5,575 nucleotides of DNA from JAQGMO01 sp050954505. GTDB taxonomy: Bacteria > Pseudomonadota > Gammaproteobacteria > Burkholderiales > Burkholderiaceae_D. The translations under genes were made by a program, and so were the position numbers. Shown here in pieces: positions 1 through 5,144 of this stretch; position 1 is the stretch's first letter; the number at the start of each line of letters is the position of its first letter. The stretch covers positions 1 to 5,575 of the forward strand of contig JBPBPY010000514.1 of NCBI GenBank assembly GCA_050954505.1, written 5' to 3'. A model generated the notes under the pieces. That model was not told the DNA's origin. It was given only the letters and a program-made list of their open reading frames with translations, and did not search any database.

Positions 1-466
1 CGCCCTGGGCTACGCCACGGCAAGGATGAATTTCCGCGGTGTCGGCGACTCCCAGGGTGTGCATGACCACGGCGCCGGCGAGACCGATGACATGGAAGTG
101 CTGCGCCAGCACATGATGGCCGAGTATCCCGGCCTGCCACTGGCGCTCGGTGGTTTTTCGTTTGGCACTTTCGTGCAATCGCAATTGCAGCAGCGCCTGA
201 TCGCAGCCGGCACGCCTGCCGAGCGCCTGGCGCTGGTGGGGGCGGCTGCGGGCAAGTGGGCCATGCCGGCAATTCCTGCCAATACCATCCTGATCCATGG
301 CGAGCTCGACGAAACCATCCCGCTCAAGGATGTATTCGACTGGCTGCGGCCGCAGGACATTCCGGTAGTGGTCATTCCTGGCGCCGACCATTTTTTCCAT
401 CGCCGGCTGCCGCACATCAAGTCGCTGGTGATGTCGCTCTGGCAGCAAAAAGGCATTGATCCCTGA
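1..466 (+). CDS. Alpha/beta hydrolase, COG2945-like (3' part, start outside window)
   Basis: The reading frame is open from base 2, so the Met at 26 is internal and the true start lies left of the window. The visible product begins ALGYATARMNFRGVGDSQG, the conserved oxyanion-side segment of small alpha/beta hydrolases in which NFRGVG is followed by S-x-G. Numbered from the Met at 26, the nucleophile elbow is GGFSFG with Ser45 (codon 158-160), the acid is Asp95 in HGELDE (308-310), and the base is His122 in GADHFFH (389-391). This is a full catalytic triad in the right order. It resembles the short 'predicted alpha/beta superfamily hydrolase' group (COG2945), probably cytoplasmic; only about 60-70 N-terminal residues seem to be missing. 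The substrate is unknown; family members are usually annotated as esterase/dienelactone-hydrolase-like. It ends in TGA with no clear U-tract terminator after it. Fold and triad are near certain, the substrate is not. Confidence 0.88.
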   Translation, partial: ALGYATARMNFRGVGDSQGVHDHGAGETDDMEVLRQHMMAEYPGLPLALGGFSFGTFVQSQLQQRLIAAGTPAERLALVGAAAGKWAMPAIPANTILIHGELDETIPLKDVFDWLRPQDIPVVVIPGADHFFHRRLPHIKSLVMSLWQQKGIDP

Positions 467-486
467 TCCGGCGTGCGCGAGCGTGT

Positions 487-501
487 GGCGGCCTGGCCGC
501 C
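487..501. other. Small GC-rich hairpin after the hydrolase gene
   Basis: GGCGGC at 487-492 and GCCGCC at 496-501 are perfect inverted repeats with a 3-base loop, 20 bases after the hydrolase stop. No T-run follows, so this is at best a weak or Rho-assisted transcript end. It may also be chance in GC-rich DNA. Confidence 0.3.
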
Positions 502-555
502 CGCAATGGCGCAAGAGGCGTGGTTGCGTCGAGGATGATCGTTGCGCCACCAGCC

Positions 556-595
556 GCGATGCGGTGCGGTGCAGTGCGATGCGCTGCGTTGCGCT
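556..595. repeat. Degenerate pentanucleotide array, unit GCGNT, eight copies
   Basis: Eight consecutive 5-bp units fit GCGNT with one exception (GCAGT at 571-575). The fourth base varies (A, G, C or T) while GCG and the final T hold. A related GCGGC unit follows at 596-600. The array lies in the gap about 140 bp upstream of the TATAAT box of the carboxypeptidase. It is too degenerate for efficient slippage now and looks like an old microsatellite or a chance periodic stretch. Confidence 0.6.
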
Positions 596-710
596 GCGGC
601 AGGCGCAAGCGTGCCACGCATGGCTGTCCCGCCGCACGCAAGGACTCGGCTGGCAAAAACGCCCGGTGTCACGAGTCTTGCCGCCAGCAATGGCGCCAGA
701 TCGTGATTGT

Positions 711-741
711 TTATCAGTCACCAGCGCCGCCTTAGTATAAT
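711..741 (+). promoter_or_regulatory. Putative sigma-70 promoter for the carboxypeptidase gene
   Basis: A consensus -10 box, TATAAT, lies at 736-741. The best -35 candidate is TTATCA at 711-716 (4 of 6 matches), with a longish 19-bp spacer. Transcription would start near 748 and give a leader of about 85 nt before the ATG at 834. The -10 is convincing; the -35 is weak. Confidence 0.55.
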
Positions 742-833
742 CTGCGCCAGTCAAACCCTTTACCGTTTCGCTGCACGCCAATCTGTCTCCAATCCGGCCT
801 ATCGTTCCCTCCGTTCGCTCTTTACCTGCTCCC

Positions 834-1988
834 ATGAAAAAACTCTTTGCGGCACTGGCCGCCACGCTCCTGTCATTTTCCCTTGCCCTGCCGGCCCAGG
901 CCCAGTCGCTGCCGCCGCCGACCATTGCGGCGAAGTCATGGCTGCTGCTCGACGCCACCAGCAACCAGATCATTGCCTCGCAAGATCCGGACATGCGTGT
1001 CGAACCGGCTTCGCTGGTGAAGATCATGACCGCCTACCTGACCTTTGCCGCCATCGGTGAAAAGAAACTGGCGCTGGACCAGAAGATCAACGTCTCGGTA
1101 CGGGCCTGGAAAGTCGATTCCGACAGCTCGAAGATGTTCATCGATCCGGCAACGCCTGTGTCGATCGATGACCTGCTGCACGGCTTGATCATCCAGTCCG
1201 GCAATGACGCGGCAGTGGCCCTGTCCGAAGCCGTGGCCGGCACCGAAGACGCCTTCGTGGTGATGATGAACCGCAAGGCTGAACGCATGGGCATGAAGTC
1301 GACCCGCTATGCCAATGCCCACGGCTTGCCCAGCCCGGACAACTACACCACCGCGCGCGACCTGGCGATCCTGGCTTCGCGCATGGTCAACGACTTCCCT
1401 GAACTCTACAAGATCTATTCGAACAAGAGCTTCACCTACAACAAGATCACCCAGCCAAACCGCAACCGCCTGCTGTTTCTCGACCCGACCGTCGATGGCA
1501 TGAAGACCGGCCACACGCAAGCGGCCGGCTATTGCCTGATTTCGACAGCCAAGCGGCCCAACAATGGCAGCGACCGCCGCATCGACTCCGTGGTGCTGGG
1601 CACGGCCTCGGATTCGATCCGCGCACAGGAAAGCTCGAAGCTGCTGAACTGGGGTTTCCTCAATTTCGACACCGTCAAGCTGTATGCGAAAGACCAGGCA
1701 GTCGATACGCCGGCGATCTGGAAAGGTTCGCAAAGCACCATCAAGCTGGGCTTCAACCGCGACGTCTACGTGACCGTCCCGCGTGGCACTGCGGCGCGCA
1801 TGAAGCCGGTGTTTGAACGCAAGGACCCGCTGGTGGCGCCGATTGCCGTCAATGCCCAGGTCGGCGTCATGAAGCTGGTCGCCGATGGCAAGACGATTAC
1901 CGAAATGCCGGTGCTGGCGCTGGAGCAGGTCAACCAGGCCAGCATCTTTGGCCGCGCCTGGGATTCGATCCGCTTGATGATGAAGTAA
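834..1988 (+). CDS. dacA: D-alanyl-D-alanine carboxypeptidase, PBP5/6 family (serine-type, S11)
   Basis: The 384-residue product matches the family's usual length. It removes the terminal D-Ala from peptidoglycan pentapeptides in the periplasm and so limits cross-linking. Residues 1-23 form a Sec signal peptide (MKK, hydrophobic core, likely cut after AQA). The three penicillin-binding motifs are in order: SLVK with nucleophile Ser60 and Lys63, SGN at 122-124, and KTG at 224-226 (KTGHT). A beta-rich PBP5 C-terminal domain covers about 275-365, and the last about 16 residues (QASIFGRAWDSIRLMMK region) look like the amphipathic helix that anchors these enzymes to the inner membrane. The ATG at 834 gives the intact signal peptide, but no Shine-Dalgarno sequence precedes it. 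It has its own promoter upstream and a strong terminator downstream. Relatives are named dacA or dacC; dacA is used here because E. coli dacA also sits beside ybeD-lipB. Confidence 0.95.
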   Translation: MKKLFAALAATLLSFSLALPAQAQSLPPPTIAAKSWLLLDATSNQIIASQDPDMRVEPASLVKIMTAYLTFAAIGEKKLALDQKINVSVRAWKVDSDSSKMFIDPATPVSIDDLLHGLIIQSGNDAAVALSEAVAGTEDAFVVMMNRKAERMGMKSTRYANAHGLPSPDNYTTARDLAILASRMVNDFPELYKIYSNKSFTYNKITQPNRNRLLFLDPTVDGMKTGHTQAAGYCLISTAKRPNNGSDRRIDSVVLGTASDSIRAQESSKLLNWGFLNFDTVKLYAKDQAVDTPAIWKGSQSTIKLGFNRDVYVTVPRGTAARMKPVFERKDPLVAPIAVNAQVGVMKLVADGKTITEMPVLALEQVNQASIFGRAWDSIRLMMK

Positions 1989-2071
1989 GCTGGTTTACCG
2001 CGCCGCCGGGGTTGTCAGGAAATTCGAGATGACGCCGCGGTGGCAGCAAAACGCTGCATGAAGCAGCATTC

Positions 2072-2116
2072 AAAAACATGGCGCGCCCTCTGCAAAGACG
2101 GCGCGCCATGTTTTTT
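2072..2116 (+). terminator. Strong intrinsic terminator after the carboxypeptidase, likely bidirectional
   Basis: A perfect 16-bp inverted repeat pairs 2072-2087 (AAAAACATGGCGCGCC) with 2100-2115 across a 12-base loop. It is followed by a run of six T (2111-2116) on the plus strand, and five A precede the stem, which become U on the opposite transcript. It lies 84 bases after the carboxypeptidase stop and could also stop transcription coming from the convergent minus-strand gene. Confidence 0.9.
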
Positions 2117-2152
2117 GGGGGGTCAAGCCTGATCTGCCGCTTGGCTTGAACT

Positions 2153-2236
2153 CGGCCCGGGCTTGAGCCTGGTTTCGAGCTTGGGCTTGGTTTCAAGCTT
2201 GAGCTTGAGCCTGGACTTTCACTTGTACTTGGGCCT
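2153..2236. repeat. Degenerate hexamer/18-mer tandem repeat (CTTGRG type)
   Basis: The stretch is built from repeats of CTTGAG/CTTGGG and related hexamers. The clearest order is an 18-bp tandem pair, 2171-2188 and 2189-2206, fitting GGTTTCRAGCTTGRGCTT with only two G/A differences. Weaker 18-bp copies flank it at 2153-2170 and 2207-2224. It lies between the terminator and the end of the minus-strand gene. Confidence 0.75.
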
Positions 2237-2263
2237 GGGCCAGGCCAGGCATCCTCATGCCGA

Positions 2264-2329
2264 GGTTTAAACCGTATGCGCAACCTGCATACTTTCAACC
2301 GCATGCGGCAGCATGGGTTTCAGGAAACC
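2264..2329. repeat. Run of four short palindromes at the 3' end of the minus-strand gene
   Basis: Four inverted repeats follow each other: GGTTTAAACC at 2264-2273 (perfect), GTATGC/GCATAC at 2274-2279 and 2287-2292 (7-base loop), CCGCATGCGG at 2299-2308 (perfect), and GGTTTC/GAAACC at 2316-2321 and 2324-2329. The last spans the TGA stop of the minus-strand gene (complement of 2320-2322). On the minus transcript they could serve as 3'-end structure or a weak terminator, but no good U-run follows. The sequence is certain, the role is not. Confidence 0.5.
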
Positions 2330-2922
2330 TCTTCGTCGTCCCAATCGATTTCAGCCAGATCGATCACCACCTGCTTGCGCACCAGGATGCGGTTGCCCCA
2401 GACAGCAATGCGTGCGCCGGGCTGGAAATAGTCCAGCAATTCTTCATTGCCCTGGTGATCGAGCCGCACGATTTCGCCGCTTTCCAGCAGTGCGCCGCTG
2501 ACTTCGCCTCGGGGGCCATGGATGGTGCGGGCCACGGTACCGTGAATCTCGACCTGCTTGGGCGGCTTTGGTTGTTTCTCTGCCGTTTTTGCCTGCTTGC
2601 CTTCGATGTCCTTGTCGTCTTTCTTTGCTTTTTTGCCCGCGCCAGGACCCGCTTCGGGACCATGGTCTTCAATGGTCTTGCCGGCAGCGGTTGTCACGCT
2701 CACTGCGCCGACCACCTCGGCGCCCCTTGGCCGGATGCCGCGCACGTTGACCGTGTCACCGATGCCGATATTTTTCAGGATGGCTTTCGACAGATGCGGC
2801 GGCACATGGACTTGCAGACTTCCCTTGAGCATGAAGCCGTCACAGTCGCCATGGGTGTTGAATAAAAAACTGCTGACCCGGCCCTTGGTTTCAGGCAGGT
2901 GAAGTGGATCGATCCAATGCAT
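2320..2922 (-). CDS. Conserved hypothetical protein with two similar OB-like halves and a charged linker
   Basis: I do not recognise a named family. The 200-residue product has no signal peptide or membrane segment and is probably cytoplasmic. Residues 13-78 and 124-191 look like two copies of one beta-rich module. Each has G-x-V near its start, a G-x(3)-G-x-x-L-type strand region, a Leu/Ile-rich helix and then G-(D/A)-x-(V/I)-x-V-x-G-x-R. Residues 82-122 are a Lys/Asp/Glu/Gln/Pro-rich linker (for example GKKAKKDDKD) and the tail DWDDEEVS is acidic. The pattern resembles small OB-fold modules, which suggests nucleic-acid or protein binding, but this is inference. The ATG at 2922 has a modest GGGAA six bases upstream, and the frame is intact with codon use like its neighbours. 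It points away from the transaminase and toward the carboxypeptidase, so it is transcribed alone and splits what would otherwise be one colinear cluster. Confidence 0.82.
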   Translation of the reverse strand: MHWIDPLHLPETKGRVSSFLFNTHGDCDGFMLKGSLQVHVPPHLSKAILKNIGIGDTVNVRGIRPRGAEVVGAVSVTTAAGKTIEDHGPEAGPGAGKKAKKDDKDIEGKQAKTAEKQPKPPKQVEIHGTVARTIHGPRGEVSGALLESGEIVRLDHQGNEELLDYFQPGARIAVWGNRILVRKQVVIDLAEIDWDDEEVS

Positions 2923-2953
2923 TGTGTGTTCCCGGTTGATGGCTTGAACGGCA

Positions 2954-2959
2954 ATTCTA
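2954..2959 (-). promoter_or_regulatory. Possible -10 box for the minus-strand gene
   Basis: The complement reads TAGAAT (5 of 6 matches to TATAAT). Transcription would start near 2947 and give a leader of about 25 nt before the ATG at 2922. A TTGGCC (complement of 2975-2980) could act as -35, but its spacing of 15 bp is short. Confidence 0.35.
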
Positions 2960-3015
2960 CGCAGATAAGCGGGGGGCCAAGACCTGCGGCTATTGACGGA
3001 TGTCCAACGATGCAG

Positions 3016-3034
3016 CCATGCATAAACGGCATGG
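3016..3034. promoter_or_regulatory. Inverted repeat in the divergent promoter region, operator candidate
   Basis: CCATGC at 3016-3021 and GCATGG at 3029-3034 form a perfect 6-bp inverted repeat with a 7-bp centre (19 bp in all). It lies between the divergent genes and overlaps the start of the candidate -35 for the transaminase. Its size suits a dimeric regulator, but no regulator is identified and chance is possible. Confidence 0.25.
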
Positions 3035-3060
3035 GCAGGCCCGGGCTTTCATGTGAGAAT
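3032..3060 (+). promoter_or_regulatory. Possible promoter for the D-amino acid transaminase
   Basis: TGGGCA at 3032-3037 (4 of 6) and GAGAAT at 3055-3060 (4 of 6) are spaced 17 bp apart. The -10 is preceded by TGT, as in an extended -10. Transcription would start near 3067, about 38 nt before the ATG at 3105. A better -35 match, TTGACG at 2993-2998, has no -10 at usable spacing. Confidence 0.35.
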
Positions 3061-3104
3061 TCCAGACTCTCTTCAACCGTTCATCTTTTGACTGGAACCG
3101 CGCC

Positions 3105-3953
3105 ATGCATGATCCCCTGGTATACCTCAATGGCGCTCTGACGCCCCTGTCCGAAGCGAAGATTCCGGTACTCGACCGCGGCTTCATCTTTGGCGATGGC
3201 GTGTATGAAGTCATTCCCATCTACCAGGGCCGGCCGTTTCGCGCCGAGCAGCACATGGCGCGCCTCGCGCGCAGCCTGGCTGCCATCGGCATCACCAATC
3301 TGTACACGCCGCAGCAATGGATGGAGATCATCGGCACCGTGGTGGCAGCCCAGAGCGACGCCGACCAGCTGGTCTACATGCAGGTCACGCGCGGTGTGGC
3401 GCCACGCGCGCACGCATTTCCCAAGACACCGGTGACGCCGACCGTCTTCATCATGTCCAATCCCCTGGTGCTGCCGTCAGCGGCGCTGCGCAGCAGCGGC
3501 GCGCGCTGTGTGACGATGGAAGACCAGCGCTGGCTGCATTGCGAAATCAAGTCGGTTTCGCTGCTGGGCAATATCCTCGCCGCCCAGCATGCAGTCGAAC
3601 ATGAAGCCACCGAAGCGATCCAGTTCCGCGATGGTTTCCTGACCGAAGCCTCGTCATCGAACGTCTGGGTGGTCAAGGATGGCGCTGTCTACGGACCACC
3701 GAAGGACAACCTGATCCTCGAAGGCATCCGTTACGGCTTGCTGCAGGAACTTTGCGCTGCACTGGGCATCCCCTTCGCGTCGCGCCGCCTGACACGCGCC
3801 GAACTGATGGCGGCGGATGAAGTGCTGCTGTCCTCGGCGACCAAGGAATTGCTGGCGGTCAGCACCATCGATGGCCAGGCCATTGGCGAGGGCAAGCCTG
3901 GAGCGGTGTATGAAAAACTGTACCAGGCTTACAGGGTGGCGACCGGACGTTGA
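3105..3953 (+). CDS. dat: D-amino acid transaminase (PLP fold type IV)
   Basis: The 282-residue enzyme catalyses D-Ala + 2-oxoglutarate = pyruvate + D-Glu and related exchanges in the cytoplasm, linking D-Ala turnover to D-Glu for peptidoglycan. Fold type IV features are clear: LDRGFIFGDGVYE with Tyr34, the PLP lysine Lys149 in CEIKSVSLLGNILA, and Glu181 in FLTEASSSNVW. Arg101 and His103 in RGVAPRAHAFP form the R-x-H carboxylate trap typical of D-amino acid transaminases and not of branched-chain enzymes. These residues correspond in order and spacing to Tyr31, Arg98, His100, Lys145 and Glu177 of the Bacillus enzyme (recalled numbering). Length is normal. The ATG at 3105 has a weak TGGAA seven bases upstream. 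It is followed after 110 bp by ybeD, which has its own TAAAAT box, so read-through is possible but not required. 4-amino-4-deoxychorismate lyase is a related alternative but fits the R-x-H motif less well. Confidence 0.93.
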   Translation: MHDPLVYLNGALTPLSEAKIPVLDRGFIFGDGVYEVIPIYQGRPFRAEQHMARLARSLAAIGITNLYTPQQWMEIIGTVVAAQSDADQLVYMQVTRGVAPRAHAFPKTPVTPTVFIMSNPLVLPSAALRSSGARCVTMEDQRWLHCEIKSVSLLGNILAAQHAVEHEATEAIQFRDGFLTEASSSNVWVVKDGAVYGPPKDNLILEGIRYGLLQELCAALGIPFASRRLTRAELMAADEVLLSSATKELLAVSTIDGQAIGEGKPGAVYEKLYQAYRVATGR

Positions 3954-4030
3954 TTCCAGAGGGGCGGATTGTGGGCCGATCTGCCAGCTGGCGTCGGCTG
4001 CTGCTGGCGATGCAATCCCGGCAACACGCG

Positions 4031-4036
4031 TAAAAT
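4031..4036 (+). promoter_or_regulatory. Possible -10 box for ybeD-lipB
   Basis: TAAAAT at 4031-4036 matches 5 of 6 positions and lies 27 bases before the ybeD start. No convincing -35 is seen upstream at normal spacing, so it may need an activator or may not be used. Confidence 0.35.
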
Positions 4037-4051
4037 GGCGGCATCACTTTT

Positions 4052-4059
4052 TTGGAGAA
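4052..4059 (+). promoter_or_regulatory. Ribosome binding site that fixes the ybeD start
   Basis: TTGGAGAA holds a good GGAG core (4054-4057), six bases before the ATG at 4064. The in-frame TTG at 4052 is itself part of this site and so cannot be the start. Confidence 0.8.
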
Positions 4060-4063
4060 CGCC

Positions 4064-4345
4064 ATGGACCAGGAAAAAACGGAAAGCCCAGCCAGCCTGA
4101 TCGAATATCCCAGCGATTTTCCGATCAAGATCATGGGACCGACGCATGAAGAATTTGCGCCCACCATCCACAAGCTGGTCACCGAGCATGATCCGGCGTT
4201 TACGCCCGAGCGCATGGAGCAGCGGCCTTCGGCCAAGGGCAATTACACCGGCTTGACGGTGACGGTGCGCGCCACCAGCCGTGAACAGCTCGACAATCTG
4301 TACCGGGCCTTGAGTTCGCATCCAATGGTCAAGGTCGTGATGTGA
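4064..4345 (+). CDS. ybeD: YbeD family protein (DUF493)
   Basis: The 93-residue cytoplasmic protein has the family signatures YPSDFPIKIMG (residues 14-24), the GNYTGLTVTVRATSREQLDNLYRAL core and the HPMVKVVM end. The E. coli relative has an ACT-like alpha/beta fold, which suggests allosteric or small-molecule regulation, and its gene sits next to lipB as here. A role in lipoate metabolism is often inferred from this conserved neighbourhood but is not shown by the sequence. The ATG at 4064 is chosen over an in-frame TTG at 4052 because of the GGAG ribosome site. Its TGA (4343-4345) shares one base with an ATG of a small ORF leading into lipB, and lipB follows 73 bp later in the same direction, so the two are probably cotranscribed. 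Confidence 0.94.
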   Translation: MDQEKTESPASLIEYPSDFPIKIMGPTHEEFAPTIHKLVTEHDPAFTPERMEQRPSAKGNYTGLTVTVRATSREQLDNLYRALSSHPMVKVVM

Positions 4346-4422
4346 TGCAGGCGCAGTGTTGGCTGTGGCCTTGGCCACGGCCATTGCAGTTACAGTTGCC
4401 CTTCACTTCGCCGTTTCCATGA
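4345..4422 (+). CDS. Possible 25-codon coupling or leader ORF between ybeD and lipB
   Basis: An ATG at 4345 overlaps the ybeD stop as TGATG, and the ORF ends with TGA at 4420-4422, overlapping the lipB ATG as ATGA. The peptide starts MQAQCWLWPWPRP and is rich in Trp (three), Pro and Gln, with no known motif. An AAGG lies 10 bases upstream, inside ybeD. lipB has no ribosome site of its own, so ribosomes ending here could restart on lipB. This arrangement may still be chance: each short overlap is common in GC-rich DNA, and no homology evidence is available. Alternatively the bases are an untranslated spacer. Confidence 0.3.
   Translation: MQAQCWLWPWPRPLQLQLPFTSPFP
4360..4383 (+). promoter_or_regulatory. 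Strong RNA hairpin with CUUG tetraloop in the ybeD-lipB gap
   Basis: Bases 4360-4369 (TGGCTGTGGC) pair with 4374-4383 (GCCACGGCCA) through nine Watson-Crick pairs and one U-G pair, closing a CUUG tetraloop. No U-run follows, so it is not a standard intrinsic terminator. It could stabilise, process or attenuate the mRNA before lipB, or pause ribosomes in the mini-ORF. Confidence 0.55.
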
Positions 4423-5066
4423 AGACCACTCCGTTGATCATCCAGCGCGGCCACGAACCCTATCAAGTCACCTTCGATGCGATGCGCGCCTTTACCGCTG
4501 CCCGCGATGCGTCGACCAGCGACCAGCTGTGGATCGTCGAACATGGACCAGTCTATACATTGGGCCTGGCTGCCAACCGTGCCCATGTGCTTGACGCCCA
4601 TGGCATCGAGGTCATCCAGACCGACCGCGGTGGGGAAGTCACCTTTCACGGGCCGGGCCAGGCTGTGGTCTACCTGCTCATCGACCTGCGCCGCCAATCC
4701 GCAAGCGGCCGCCTGTACCCGCGCGAGCTGGTGATCAAGATCGAGCAGGCGGTCATCGATACGCTGGCACTATACGCCGTAATCGGTGAGCGCCGGGAAG
4801 GCGCACCGGGCATTTACCTCGCCGATGGTGCGCAAAAAGGCGCCAAGATTGCCGCACTTGGACTCAAGGTGCGCGCCAGCGGCCATACCTACCATGGCGT
4901 CTCGCTGAATGTGGACATGGACCTGGCGCCGTTTGGCTGGATCAATCCTTGCGGTTATGCCGGACTGGAAACGGTCGACCTGCGCAGCCTGGGAATCAGG
5001 GTGACGCTCGCTGAGGTGCAGGCAGCGCTGGCAGCGCAAATGGCGATTCAGCTGGCGCGCCAGTAA
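4419..5066 (+). CDS. lipB: Octanoyl-[acyl-carrier-protein]-protein N-octanoyltransferase
   Basis: The 215-residue enzyme moves octanoyl from acyl carrier protein to the lipoyl-domain lysine of 2-oxoacid dehydrogenases and glycine cleavage H protein, the first step of cytoplasmic lipoate synthesis. Motifs in order are RGGEVTFHGPGQ (70-81, with His77), the catalytic Lys143 in GAKIAALGLKVR, TYHGVSLNVDMDL (157-169), and the acyl-accepting Cys178 in INPCGYAGLE. Length matches the E. coli enzyme (213 residues). I choose the ATG at 4419, which begins MKTTPLIIQRGHEPY and fits the family N-terminus. The frame stays open back to a GTG at 4356, which would add a 21-residue hydrophobic segment, considered unlikely. 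No Shine-Dalgarno sequence precedes 4419, but a mini-ORF stop overlaps it. Cotranscription with ybeD is likely; lipA follows after 94 bp with its own -10 box. Confidence 0.95.
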   Translation: MKTTPLIIQRGHEPYQVTFDAMRAFTAARDASTSDQLWIVEHGPVYTLGLAANRAHVLDAHGIEVIQTDRGGEVTFHGPGQAVVYLLIDLRRQSASGRLYPRELVIKIEQAVIDTLALYAVIGERREGAPGIYLADGAQKGAKIAALGLKVRASGHTYHGVSLNVDMDLAPFGWINPCGYAGLETVDLRSLGIRVTLAEVQAALAAQMAIQLARQ

Positions 5067-5099
5067 TTGACCGGCACGGCATGGCGCGCCCTGCCAGCG

Positions 5100-5105
5100 T
5101 ATAAT
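5100..5105 (+). promoter_or_regulatory. Probable -10 box for lipA
   Basis: A consensus TATAAT lies 34 bases after the lipB stop. No good -35 is found at 16-18 bp; a TTGACC at 5067-5072 is 27 bp away and too far. Transcription would start near 5112 and give a leader of about 50 nt before the ATG at 5161. Confidence 0.5.
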
Positions 5106-5144
5106 TTGGCCTACCGAATCCATTTAAGGAATGCCGCGCCGGTT

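Larger units (their letters stand above)
467..833. other. Intergenic region, no supported gene
   Basis: This 367-bp gap separates the hydrolase from the carboxypeptidase. The open frames across it give low-complexity Arg/Ala/Cys-rich translations with no recognisable motif. It holds a short GC hairpin near its left end, a degenerate GCGNT array and, in the last 120 bases, a promoter for the next gene. Nothing resembling a tRNA or a known small RNA was seen. Confidence 0.7.
1989..2319. other. Convergent intergenic region, no supported gene
   Basis: This 331-bp gap lies between the ends of two converging genes. It contains a strong bidirectional terminator, a degenerate CTTGRG-type repeat and a series of short palindromes. 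The minus-strand frame across 1930-2304 translates to a Pro/Ser/Gly low-complexity string that simply reflects the repeat and has no recognisable domain. Confidence 0.7.

Noticed and set aside
10..690. Long minus-strand open frame (226 codons) opposite the hydrolase and gap
   Set aside because: It is antisense to a clear hydrolase with an intact catalytic triad, and its translation is Cys/Arg/Ser-rich low-complexity sequence without motifs; a normal shadow in GC-rich DNA.
456..740. Plus-strand open frames in the gap after the hydrolase
   Set aside because: Arg/Ala/Cys-rich translations with no family motif, crossing the pentamer array and the promoter; no ribosome site.
936..1733. 265-codon minus-strand open frame inside the carboxypeptidase gene
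   Set aside because: Antisense shadow of a well-supported gene; its sequence shows no recognisable domain.
2053..2067. GCTGC/GCAGC mini-hairpin just before the main terminator
   Set aside because: Only five base pairs with no T-run; the adjacent 16-bp stem explains termination.
1930..2304. Minus-strand Pro/Ser/Gly-rich open frame over the hexamer repeat
   Set aside because: The composition is produced by the repeat, it crosses a strong terminator, and there is no clear start signal.
2257..2865. 202-codon plus-strand open frame opposite the unnamed minus-strand gene
   Set aside because: Phe/Leu/Cys/His-rich shadow; the minus-strand product has ordered modules, a charged linker and a plausible start, so it is the real gene.
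4052..4063. TTG start giving ybeD four extra residues
   Set aside because: The TTG is part of the TTGGAGAA ribosome site for the ATG at 4064.
5067..5072. TTGACC as -35 for lipA
   Set aside because: The spacing to TATAAT at 5100 is 27 bp, too long for a sigma-70 promoter.
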